Positions 1 to 6,921 of a DNA stretch of 11,082 bases are shown in pieces. Under the pieces are notes generated by a model. The model worked only from the letters and a program-made list of their open reading frames with translations. It was not told the origin of the DNA and did no database searches. Origin of the DNA: MGNI01 sp964353875 (lineage in GTDB: Bacteria > Chloroflexota > Anaerolineae > Anaerolineales > E44-bin32); the NCBI GenBank assembly GCA_964353875.1, contig CAYGXU010000106.1:1-11082 (forward strand), given 5' to 3'. The position numbers and the translations under genes were made by a program. Within the stretch, counting starts at the first letter, position 1; every line of letters begins with the position of its first letter.

Positions 1-1
1 C

Positions 2-949
2 GAACTACGTTTGCTGCTGCCTGAACTAAAGAGGATAAAACCGGATGTTGCGGTTTGGTTCGTTTTCCATCTCAACGAACCAACGACCAGCACAAAGTGG
101 GTCAAGCTGTCCCGCAGCTACCTGGAGAAATTCGATACCCACGCCAGAATTGGCACAGGGACGAACCGCTATTTTGTAGAACTAAACCGCTCACGCCCAC
201 CGGTCGAAGCTGCAGATGCGGTTTGCTTCCCGGTCAACCCTCAGGTGCATGCTTCCGACAGTCGATCGATGGCAGAGAACCTGCCTACCCTATGCCAGAT
301 GGTGCAGGAAGCCCGCCAGTTTATGAGCCCGCTTCCGGTTGCTGTTACTCCCGTGACGCTGAAGCCGCCATTGCCGCCCTGTTCAAGGATTGTCTTGCAA
401 GGCGGGGGGCTGCCCAGACCGGTCGATCTGCGGCAGATGTCGTTATTTGGGGCAGGTTGGACTCTCGGTAGCCTGAAATATCTAAGCTGGGGTGGGGCAG
501 AGAGCATCACTTACTATGAAACGACCGGTTGGCTTGGCATCATGGAGACGGAACAGGAACCAGGGCAGTTTGCCGGGTACGGATCTATCCCTGGTTCGGT
601 CTTCCCTGTTTACCACATCTTTCGAGAGATCAGCGAATGGCTTGAGGGTACAATGCTGCCCACGCTATCCAATGATCCGCTTGCCGTGGAAGGCATGGCT
701 CTGCAGAAAAACCAACAGAGTTGCATTCTTATCGCCAACCTGACCCCTGTTGATCAACACATAAAGGTCGAGAATACCGCCCGCCAGATGAGCATCCGGT
801 ACCTGGATGAATCCAATGCCAGGCAGGCGATGGCTTGGTCAGCGGCTTTCCGCGCCCATCCGTCGGACCTGGTTGAGGCGAATGATGCTTCAATCCGTTT
901 AACGCTTAAGCCCTATGCCCTTGTGCGCCTCGATGGGACAAACATGTAA
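2..949 (+). CDS. apnL: D-apionate lactonase, C-terminal half (partial at left edge)
   Basis: This enzyme family hydrolyses D-apionolactone to D-apionate in the cytoplasm, an early step of D-apiose catabolism. The reading frame is open to the left edge, so the true start lies outside. The TTG at 11 is internal, not a start. The visible 315 residues match what I remember of the ApnL C-terminal half: the end of a glycosidase-like TIM barrel, with N-P-Q-V-H at visible residues 79-83, the D-S-R-S and E-N that follow, a P-V-T-L strand at about 117-120, R-Q-x-S-L-F-G-A-x-W-T-L-G-S-L-K-Y at about 144-160 and Y-Y-E-T-T-G-W at 171-177, whose Glu is a likely catalytic residue. A beta-sandwich tail follows. 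The full family is roughly 600 residues, so about half is missing. apnO follows 45 bases downstream, which strongly supports the assignment. The alternative is another glycosidase-like hydrolase of the same superfamily. Confidence 0.8.
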   Translation, partial: ELRLLLPELKRIKPDVAVWFVFHLNEPTTSTKWVKLSRSYLEKFDTHARIGTGTNRYFVELNRSRPPVEAADAVCFPVNPQVHASDSRSMAENLPTLCQMVQEARQFMSPLPVAVTPVTLKPPLPPCSRIVLQGGGLPRPVDLRQMSLFGAGWTLGSLKYLSWGGAESITYYETTGWLGIMETEQEPGQFAGYGSIPGSVFPVYHIFREISEWLEGTMLPTLSNDPLAVEGMALQKNQQSCILIANLTPVDQHIKVENTARQMSIRYLDESNARQAMAWSAAFRAHPSDLVEANDASIRLTLKPYALVRLDGTNM

Positions 950-994
950 AGTCGGCTTTATCTGAATTCCTGGAAAGCAGGAAAGGAGATTCGT

Positions 995-1828
995 ATGACA
1001 ACCATTGCGCTATTCGGAGCTGGTGGTAAGGCAGGTTACCGGCTGACCGAAAACCTCATGAAATCCGATTATCACATGCTGTACATAGAAGTTAGCCAGG
1101 AAGGGATTGAAGCCCTGGCAAAGCTCGGGCTGCAGACCACCTCGCAAGAAGAAGCGCTGCGAGCCGCGGATGTGGCTATTCTGGCAGTGCCCGATCGCTT
1201 GATCGATATAGTTGCGACTGAGATCGTGCCGCAGATGAAAAAAGGCTCAATGGTGATCTGCCTTGATGTGTGCGCTGCTTACGCTGGTAAACTTCCCCAG
1301 TTCGAAGGAATTTCTTTCTTCATTGTACATCCATGTCACCCGCCATTCTTGAATATGGAAACCGACCCTGAGGCCCGCCAAGATCTGTTCGGCGGCCGTA
1401 AAGCGAAGCAGCATATCATCTGCTCTCTATTGCATGGAACCAAAGACGATTACGTCAAGGGTGAGGCGATCTCACGTTGCATGTATGCTCCCGTCATGAA
1501 AGCCCATCACGTAACCATCGAGCAAATGGCCCTGCTAGAGCCCGCCCTGGCTGAGACTCTTTCGGCCACCTGCATTGTCAATATCCAGGAGGGCATGCAA
1601 GAGGTCATCCGCAAGGGCGTTCCGCAAGAGGTCGCCTTTGACTTCCTGATGGGGCATATCAATATCGCCCTTGGCATTGCCTTTGGGCTTATCGACGCCG
1701 ATTTCTCGGACGGCTGCAAGCTGACGATCGCGCGCGGCAAGAAGATCGTATTCCAGCCGGACTGGAAGAAGATCTTTGAGAAAGAAAACATAATGGCGGA
1801 GGTGGTCGCGATTACTACGAGTGAGTAG
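995..1828 (+). CDS. apnO: D-apionate oxidoisomerase
   Basis: The predicted NAD-dependent enzyme converts D-apionate to 3-oxo-isoapionate, combining oxidation with a carbon-skeleton rearrangement. The 277 residues begin with a Rossmann fold (L-F-G-A-G-G-K-A-G at 6-14, acidic residue E32 after strand 2). A second half of phosphogluconate-dehydrogenase C-terminal type follows. Seen directly: H-P-C-H-P-P at 112-117, E-P-A-L-A-E-T at 182-188, H-I-N-I-A-L-G at 221-227 and the tail motif P-D-W-K-K-I-F at 255-261. The His cluster and E182 are candidates for the metal site known in this family. The ATG at 995 is chosen because AGGAG at 984-988 lies six bases upstream. It sits between the lactonase that makes its substrate and the likely decarboxylase that uses its product. 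A generic 6-phosphogluconate dehydrogenase-like protein is the fallback call. Confidence 0.82.
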   Translation: MTTIALFGAGGKAGYRLTENLMKSDYHMLYIEVSQEGIEALAKLGLQTTSQEEALRAADVAILAVPDRLIDIVATEIVPQMKKGSMVICLDVCAAYAGKLPQFEGISFFIVHPCHPPFLNMETDPEARQDLFGGRKAKQHIICSLLHGTKDDYVKGEAISRCMYAPVMKAHHVTIEQMALLEPALAETLSATCIVNIQEGMQEVIRKGVPQEVAFDFLMGHINIALGIAFGLIDADFSDGCKLTIARGKKIVFQPDWKKIFEKENIMAEVVAITTSE

Positions 1829-1843
1829 GGACACCTCCCTCTC

Positions 1844-1849
1844 AGGAGA
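1844..1849 (+). promoter_or_regulatory. Ribosome binding site deciding a TTG start
   Basis: AGGAGA lies six bases before the TTG at 1856. No ATG in a suitable place competes, and the protein family begins M-K-L-A-L-S-S at this point, so the rare TTG start is favoured. Confidence 0.75.
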
Positions 1850-1855
1850 ATAATT

Positions 1856-2668
1856 TTGAAACTAGCGCTTAGTTCGTATGCATACAATTGGTCTGTCGGC
1901 ATCGTGGGTTATCCTCCCGCGCAGCCGATGACCGTCTTTGACCTGCTAGACCAGACCGTACGGCTTGGCTTGAGTGTCGTCCAGGTGGTTGATAACATCC
2001 CCTTTGAAAAGCTTCCCCGAGAAGAACAACACCGGTTCGCACAGCGGGCTGCCCACCTGGGTGTTGAGATCGAAGTCGGAATACGCGGAATTCAGGGCGA
2101 TCATTTGGTGCAGGGCATCCAATTAGCTGAACGGGTGAAGGCTAAAGTCCTGCGAGTGGTTGTGGAGAAGGGCAATTACCTCCCAAACGAGGATGAGATC
2201 GTGAGAATAGTCCAGGAAATTATCCCGTTGCTGGAGAATTCCGGGATCAGCCTGGCGATAGAAAACACGGAGCGCTTCAGAGCCAGGAAATTTGCTGAGC
2301 TGATCGAGCAAATCGGCAACGAACACATCGGAATATGCCTGGATACAACCAACAATTACGGCATTGGAGAAGGGATTGAAACGGTGGTTGATATGCTTGG
2401 TAAGTACACCATCGATCTACACTTGAAGGACTATTCTATACGACGGATGAGTCATCTATTGGGTTTTACCTTGGAAGGCTGCCCGGCCGGAAAGGGTCAG
2501 TTAGACATCCCCTGGATCCTGAAAGCATTGCAGCTTTTTGGTCGCGATCCTAATGTCGTTATTGAACTATGGACATCTCCAGAGACCGATCTTGCAAGTA
2601 CCATAGAAAAGGAGCGGAAATGGGTGGCCGAGAGTATTGAGTATCTGCGCACATTGGTTCCTGATTAG
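1856..2668 (+). CDS. oiaC: Probable 3-oxo-isoapionate decarboxylase (xylose-isomerase-like TIM barrel)
   Basis: The predicted role is metal-dependent decarboxylation of 3-oxo-isoapionate to L-erythrulose, the step after ApnO. The 270-residue protein belongs to the AP-endonuclease-2 / xylose-isomerase-like TIM barrel superfamily. The usual four metal ligands are visible at the ends of the barrel strands: E136 (A-I-E-N), D163 (C-L-D-T), H189 (D-L-H-L-K-D) and E237 (V-I-E-L-W). The start is TTG, supported by AGGAGA at the right distance. The N-terminal pattern M-K-L-A-L-S-S-Y and the Q-V-V-D-N-I-P segment at 43-49 agree with my memory of apionate-cluster decarboxylases. The fold alone would equally fit a sugar epimerase or isomerase; the position directly after apnL and apnO decides the call. 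No signal peptide or membrane segment is seen. Confidence 0.68.
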   Translation: MKLALSSYAYNWSVGIVGYPPAQPMTVFDLLDQTVRLGLSVVQVVDNIPFEKLPREEQHRFAQRAAHLGVEIEVGIRGIQGDHLVQGIQLAERVKAKVLRVVVEKGNYLPNEDEIVRIVQEIIPLLENSGISLAIENTERFRARKFAELIEQIGNEHIGICLDTTNNYGIGEGIETVVDMLGKYTIDLHLKDYSIRRMSHLLGFTLEGCPAGKGQLDIPWILKALQLFGRDPNVVIELWTSPETDLASTIEKERKWVAESIEYLRTLVPD

Positions 2669-2700
2669 TCGATTTATTTTCCTGCATTCGAAATAGACCA

Positions 2701-3147
2701 ATGAAAATAGAAATCAATTCCGACATATGTCGAGGCTGCGAAGCCTGTATGCTCTCCTGTTCATTGATCCATGAGGGAGAATCAAATCCGTTGCTTTCAC
2801 GCGTCATTGTCAAAAAAGATATGTCTCGCTACAAGTTTCAGATAGTCCTATGTCAGCAGTGCCAAGTGGACGGCGATACTCCCGAGTGCATTCAAGCCTG
2901 CCCAGCGGAAGCAATTCGGGTAGATGAGCGCGGCGTGGTCATAATCGTGGATGAAAAATGCCTGCGCTGTGGCGCTTGTGTTTCTGCCTGCCCCTACCGT
3001 GCCATCTTCTACAATCAAAAAACCGACCAGTATTACAAGTGCGACTTATGCGCCGGGCAAGACGCTGGCCCGCTGTGCGTAGAAATCTGCCCGGTCGAGG
3101 CGCTCGTGCTAAGGAATGAAACGTTGATTGCAGGAGGTTCTGCGTGA
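2701..3147 (+). CDS. Four-cluster [4Fe-4S] ferredoxin, electron partner of AOR
   Basis: This small cytoplasmic iron-sulfur protein (148 residues) would carry electrons to or from the aldehyde oxidoreductase encoded next. It has exactly 16 cysteines in four groups: C10/C13/C16/C20, C51/C54/C63/C67, C87/C90/C93/C97 and C114/C117/C126/C130. This is the four-cubane arrangement of the HycB/DmsB type of electron-transfer subunit. There is no Tat signal and no membrane helix. The gene ends inside the start of the AOR gene (GTGA overlap), indicating translational coupling and a stoichiometric complex. Upstream of its ATG I see no clear Shine-Dalgarno sequence. The redox acceptor beyond this protein (ferredoxin, NAD or a bifurcating partner) cannot be read from the window. 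Confidence 0.88.
   Translation: MKIEINSDICRGCEACMLSCSLIHEGESNPLLSRVIVKKDMSRYKFQIVLCQQCQVDGDTPECIQACPAEAIRVDERGVVIIVDEKCLRCGACVSACPYRAIFYNQKTDQYYKCDLCAGQDAGPLCVEICPVEALVLRNETLIAGGSA
3132..3137 (+). promoter_or_regulatory. Strong ribosome binding site for a GTG start
   Basis: A perfect AGGAGG lies inside the end of the ferredoxin gene, six bases before the GTG at 3144. It fixes the AOR start and implies coupled translation of the two subunits. Confidence 0.8.
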
Positions 3148-5114
3148 AGGGAGGTTGGACTGGCACGATCTTAGAAGTCGACTTGTCCACCGGGCGCATG
3201 CAAACACGGCTTACTGCGCCCTACCTGCCATACGGACTGGGAGGGCGTGCTCTGGCAGCCCAGATCGCCTATGACGAGTTGCCCCCCGAGGCGGGGCCGT
3301 TTGACCCCGAAAACCTGATTATCATCTCTACCGGCCCATTTACCGGCACAGTCGTCCCAACCGCGGGACGGACCATTATGACCTCCCTCTCTCCCCGCAT
3401 TTACCCGCGGCCCTGGTACACGCATTCTACCCTGGGGGGATGGTTTGGCCCGGCCCTAAAATATTGCGGATTCGATGCCATTATTATCCGCGGACAAGCA
3501 GAAAATCCGGTGATTTTAGATATTTCAGATGGAAAAGCCCAACTCATTGAAGCAGGAGACCTATGGGGCAAGGATGCGCGCGAGACACAACTGGCTCTTA
3601 AAGCGCGCACCAACCAGCAGGCACAGGTACTGACCATTGGACCGGCGGGTGAGAGGCAGGTTCGTTTTGCAACCGTGCAGCACGCGGAGGAGAATGCTGC
3701 CGGGCATAGCGGTTTTGGGGCGGTGTGGGGCAGCAAGAACCTCAAAGCCATCGTTGCTTATGGCACCGGTTCTATCCTGGTGGCTGACCCCAAGGCGCTC
3801 ATGTATGAGATCCGTTGCTTTGGCACCTACAACGTTAGCCCTAATATCGGACCTCTGCTTAACCGCCGGAAGTCGAAGCCGCGTCCTGTCTGCAGTCAGG
3901 GCTGCACGTTTAACTGCTTCGTCAGCAGCTATGGCACTACCGTCGATGGGCGCATGGTGCCCGGGCAGTGCATTGGCGGCCTTGTTTGGATGAGCGACAA
4001 GGCCATGCAGTCCACCTACTATCAGGGCGGCGGAATGGAAGTGCCGGCCGCGCGAAACTTCGGCCTGTGCGAAGAGGTCACCCTACATGAGCGCTGCAAC
4101 AGCCTGGGTCTGGATCAGTGGTTCCGCTTGGTGATCCAGCCCTGGCTGATTGCTCTGGAGCAGCACGGCATCCAGGATCTGCGCGGCTACCCAATTGCCC
4201 CCAATGATGTTTTCTGGTTTTCCAATTTTATGGAAGACCTAGCTTTCCGGCGTGGGCTGGGCGAGCTGTTCGCGGATGACCTGCGTCGCGCCATGGACAC
4301 ATTGAAAAGTGAACTGCCCGCTGACCTAATTGCGCTGGGACACGAACTCGAGTTCGGTTTTGGCTTCCCGGCTCACCGCGAAGGCCGCTTTTGGGACGGG
4401 GAGCCCCTGCCCTTCTGGGTGATCTCAGCCATGATGTACATCAGCGAGAGCCGCGACCCAACCATCGGCTCTCACAATTCATCGCTACTGCAAGCCGAGT
4501 TCTTTCTGCATAACAAAAATGTCGCTTCTCGCCAGTTCCGCAAAATTTCCCGACGCATCTGGGGCTTCGATGACGCCTTCGAGCCAACCTTCGTGAACAA
4601 GGCTCCGGTGGCGATCTGGAGCCAGAACCAACACATCTTAATCGACTCGCTGCCCTTGTGCGACATTGCCTTCCCCTTGATGGTTAAACCGATGGATACT
4701 GTGGAGGAGTGGGAACAGGCCGAAGACCCGACCGGCGACTTGGACCTGGACGTGCGCCTGCTAGACGCAGTTACCGGTCTGGGACTCACCCGTGAAGACC
4801 TGACCCACATCTCGGAAAGGGCTTTCAACCTGGAACGGATGATGCTGGTACGCGCTGGCCGGTCTCGTGCCATGGAAGAAGCCCTGGCACCGCACTTCCA
4901 GTTGCCCTGTCAGGCCGATGGCACTCTGATTGACCGGGAAGGTTTTGCACACCTGATGGATGAATACTATGCCGCTCGCGGCTGGGACCTGCAGTTCGGC
5001 TGGCCCTTGCCGGAAACACTGCGCAAGTTAGGTCTAGAAAAAGCAATTCCGGAACTTGAAAAACGCAAAGACGAACTGTCTCAAGCCAGCAAGTATACTG
5101 AGAATGGGCGCTAA
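3144..5114 (+). CDS. Tungsten/molybdopterin aldehyde:ferredoxin oxidoreductase
   Basis: This family oxidises aldehydes to acids (or the reverse) with a bis-pterin tungsten or molybdenum cofactor and one [4Fe-4S] cluster, passing electrons to ferredoxin. The 656-residue protein is full length. The N-terminal pterin-binding domain is typical (G-W-T-G at 4-7, L-G-G-R-A-L-A at 32-38, S-T-G-P-F-T-G at 62-68, L-G-G-W-F-G at 97-102, I-G-P-A-G-E at 165-170). Three cluster ligands are seen at C250/C254/C258 and the fourth at C506 in D-S-L-P-L-C. C-N-S-L-G-L-D at 318-324 matches the conserved family segment. The first three ligands are spaced C-x3-C-x3-C, whereas I recall C-x2-C-x3-C in the Pyrococcus AOR. 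The gene overlaps its ferredoxin and ends the apionate operon. The substrate is unknown; apiose or a short hydroxyaldehyde is inferred from context only. Confidence 0.9.
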   Translation: MKGGWTGTILEVDLSTGRMQTRLTAPYLPYGLGGRALAAQIAYDELPPEAGPFDPENLIIISTGPFTGTVVPTAGRTIMTSLSPRIYPRPWYTHSTLGGWFGPALKYCGFDAIIIRGQAENPVILDISDGKAQLIEAGDLWGKDARETQLALKARTNQQAQVLTIGPAGERQVRFATVQHAEENAAGHSGFGAVWGSKNLKAIVAYGTGSILVADPKALMYEIRCFGTYNVSPNIGPLLNRRKSKPRPVCSQGCTFNCFVSSYGTTVDGRMVPGQCIGGLVWMSDKAMQSTYYQGGGMEVPAARNFGLCEEVTLHERCNSLGLDQWFRLVIQPWLIALEQHGIQDLRGYPIAPNDVFWFSNFMEDLAFRRGLGELFADDLRRAMDTLKSELPADLIALGHELEFGFGFPAHREGRFWDGEPLPFWVISAMMYISESRDPTIGSHNSSLLQAEFFLHNKNVASRQFRKISRRIWGFDDAFEPTFVNKAPVAIWSQNQHILIDSLPLCDIAFPLMVKPMDTVEEWEQAEDPTGDLDLDVRLLDAVTGLGLTREDLTHISERAFNLERMMLVRAGRSRAMEEALAPHFQLPCQADGTLIDREGFAHLMDEYYAARGWDLQFGWPLPETLRKLGLEKAIPELEKRKDELSQASKYTENGR

Positions 5115-5458
5115 CTGAATTTTCTATGCGCCATTTTTGGTTGATCTAGCATGATTATTGCCTGACTACGCAACTTGGTTTTTGCACCCCAAGTCCAAAA
5201 ATGGCGCTGAATTATAGACGTTATCATCACTTGGTTCCCCTGGTGCAGCGACGGAAGGAAGTTCTCGGGCTAAGAGCAACGGTCTGCTGCACGATGGGTG
5301 TGTCCATTCTGCTGGTCTTGGATCATGCCTGAATTTAATACTTGTCCCAAGAAATGCCTTGATTTCAAAACACCGAAGGGGAGATTCTCCGATCAGCAAT
5401 GACAGCGCACTTAGGAATTGAATCCAAGTACAATACTTATTGAGAGGGCAGATACTTC
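5115..5458. other. 344-base intergenic region between operon and GH4 gene
   Basis: No convincing gene is seen on either strand. A minus-strand open frame at 5166-5399 looks like no protein I know and crosses the repeats. Besides the large inverted repeat just after the AOR stop, GTGCAGC at 5243-5249 and GCTGCAC at 5286-5292 form a 7-bp inverted repeat with a 36-base spacer. I see no tRNA and no well-spaced -35/-10 pair before the GH4 gene, although TACAAT at 5429-5434 could be a -10 box. Confidence 0.6.
5128..5207. repeat. Perfect 13-bp inverted repeat with an inner hairpin
   Basis: GCGCCATTTTTGG at 5128-5140 is perfectly complementary to 5195-5207, with 54 bases between. Directly inside the right arm, ACTTGG at 5173-5178 pairs with CCAAGT at 5189-5194 around a 10-base loop. 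It starts 14 bases after the AOR stop, so it may end or stabilise the operon transcript, but no T-run follows the right arm, so it is not a classic intrinsic terminator. Confidence 0.7.
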
Positions 5459-6787
5459 ATGGCACATAGGATTGCAATCATCGGTGGGGGAAGCACCGTA
5501 TTTATTCCACAATTTCTGAAACTATTTATGGCGACACCCACCTTCGCCGGAAGCACGATTGTCCTGATGGATATCGACGCTCAGCGTCTCGAATTAATGG
5601 ATTCCGTGGCGAGGAAATTAGTGGCCGAGAAAGAAGCGAGTCTTCGCATCCAAAGCACCCTTGATCGTCGAGGGGCCCTCAAGGAAGCTGATTTCGTTAT
5701 CATGGTCGCTCCAATTGGTGGCTTTGAAATGCGGGAGGTTGATCTCGAGATTCCAGCCCGTTATGGCATCTACACCCTTGGGGGTGAGACCGTTGGACCT
5801 GCGGGAATGATGCGCGCCTTCAGACATATCCCCGTGATGGTGGAGATCTGTCATGAGTTGGAGGAAATCTCCCCCAAAGCTTGGCTTCTTAGCTACTGTA
5901 ACCCAACGACTCCACTATTGATGGCTATGGAGCGGGTGTCGGACCTTAAGAAAGCTTGCTTGTGTACTTGCTCCGCAATTCTGCAACGCCCTCATCGGCT
6001 GGGGGAGCTTGCCGGCGTCACGGCTGAAGATCTATCTTGGCCTCCCCTTGTTGGCGGCTTGAACCACTGCGCAATGATTCTCGAATTACATCTAAAGGAC
6101 GGAAGAGATGCCCTGCCTTTGATTTCGGAGCGGATCGATGATGTTATAGCAAAAGAATTCTTGGATCGATATAACATACTGCCTTACTGCACAGGTCATT
6201 GGGCGGAATTTTATTTGCGCCATAGTAGACTTGATGAGGCGTATCAGGGGCGGATTCAAGGATTGAGAATGAATTATGGATGGAAAGTTCGGGATATGTC
6301 GGAGGATCGGACCCGCGCGAAGGATTGGGAACAAGCCGCGAAGACATGGCTGGAGGGGCGTGGAGGACAAGAGAACCTCTTAGAGAGTGTCTTGCCTCCC
6401 AGTGAAGGGATCCAAGTGGTGGATATTATCGAAGCGATTCTTGAGAACAAGAACGAGGTGCATGCAGCCATTGTCCCGAACCGAGGTGGAATATCCAACT
6501 TGCCTCATGATGCTGTTGTTGAGATTTCTTGTCTGGTATCGAATAATAGTATCAGACCAATTCAGGTGGGATCCTTGCCATCACCGATTGCGATCAACCT
6601 GAGACGTTATATCGATTTCTACGAAATCGTCGTCGAAGCGGGTATGACGGGCGATCGAAAGCTTGCATTGGAAGCGCTCCTGGTTGACCCAAGAACTTCG
6701 GCTGTGTTAACTCTGACAGAAACAGAAAAGCTCCTCAGCGATTTGATGGAAGCAGAAGCTGCATTCCTGCCGCAATTTGATCAGTGA
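5459..6787 (+). CDS. GH4 family NAD- and metal-dependent glycosidase
   Basis: GH4 enzymes cleave alpha- or beta-glycosides in the cytoplasm by an oxidation-elimination mechanism using NAD and Mn2+. The 442 residues show the family order: NAD-binding I-I-G-G-G-S-T at 7-13, acidic strand end D38-I-D40, G-G-E-T-V-G at 108-113, Y-C-N-P at 146-149, L-C-T-C-S at 168-172 holding the likely metal Cys169, G-L-N-H at 200-203 with metal ligand H203, G-H-W-A-E-F at 246-251, and the C-terminal V-P-N-R-G-G-I-S-N-L-P and L-P-Q-F segments. Length is normal. The start is ATG with a loose AGAGGG at 5443-5448. The discriminator motif, usually C-H-x-x or C-N/D-x-P, reads C-T-C-S here, so the substrate (galactoside, uronide, glucoside) cannot be assigned. 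No signal peptide is seen. Confidence 0.9.
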   Translation: MAHRIAIIGGGSTVFIPQFLKLFMATPTFAGSTIVLMDIDAQRLELMDSVARKLVAEKEASLRIQSTLDRRGALKEADFVIMVAPIGGFEMREVDLEIPARYGIYTLGGETVGPAGMMRAFRHIPVMVEICHELEEISPKAWLLSYCNPTTPLLMAMERVSDLKKACLCTCSAILQRPHRLGELAGVTAEDLSWPPLVGGLNHCAMILELHLKDGRDALPLISERIDDVIAKEFLDRYNILPYCTGHWAEFYLRHSRLDEAYQGRIQGLRMNYGWKVRDMSEDRTRAKDWEQAAKTWLEGRGGQENLLESVLPPSEGIQVVDIIEAILENKNEVHAAIVPNRGGISNLPHDAVVEISCLVSNNSIRPIQVGSLPSPIAINLRRYIDFYEIVVEAGMTGDRKLALEALLVDPRTSAVLTLTETEKLLSDLMEAEAAFLPQFDQ

Positions 6788-6921
6788 AAGAGACTATCAC
6801 CAATTCTCGCTTGCTCCCCTGTGGCTTGATACTTCTGTGTTGTAAGGTGAGCACGGTTCAACCCAATAACGATCCAATGAATCGCGCATATGTAAGACAA
6901 GATATCGGGTAGAACGCAGCG

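Noticed and set aside
3401..3751. Minus-strand open frame inside the AOR gene
   Set aside because: It is a shadow of a clearly conserved gene and has no domain features.
5128..5207. Inverted repeat as an intrinsic terminator of the AOR operon
   Set aside because: The loop is long and no T-rich tract follows the right arm, so I list it only as a repeat.
5166..5399. Minus-strand open frame of 77 codons in the intergenic region
   Set aside because: It has no recognisable motif or ribosome site and runs across the inverted repeats.
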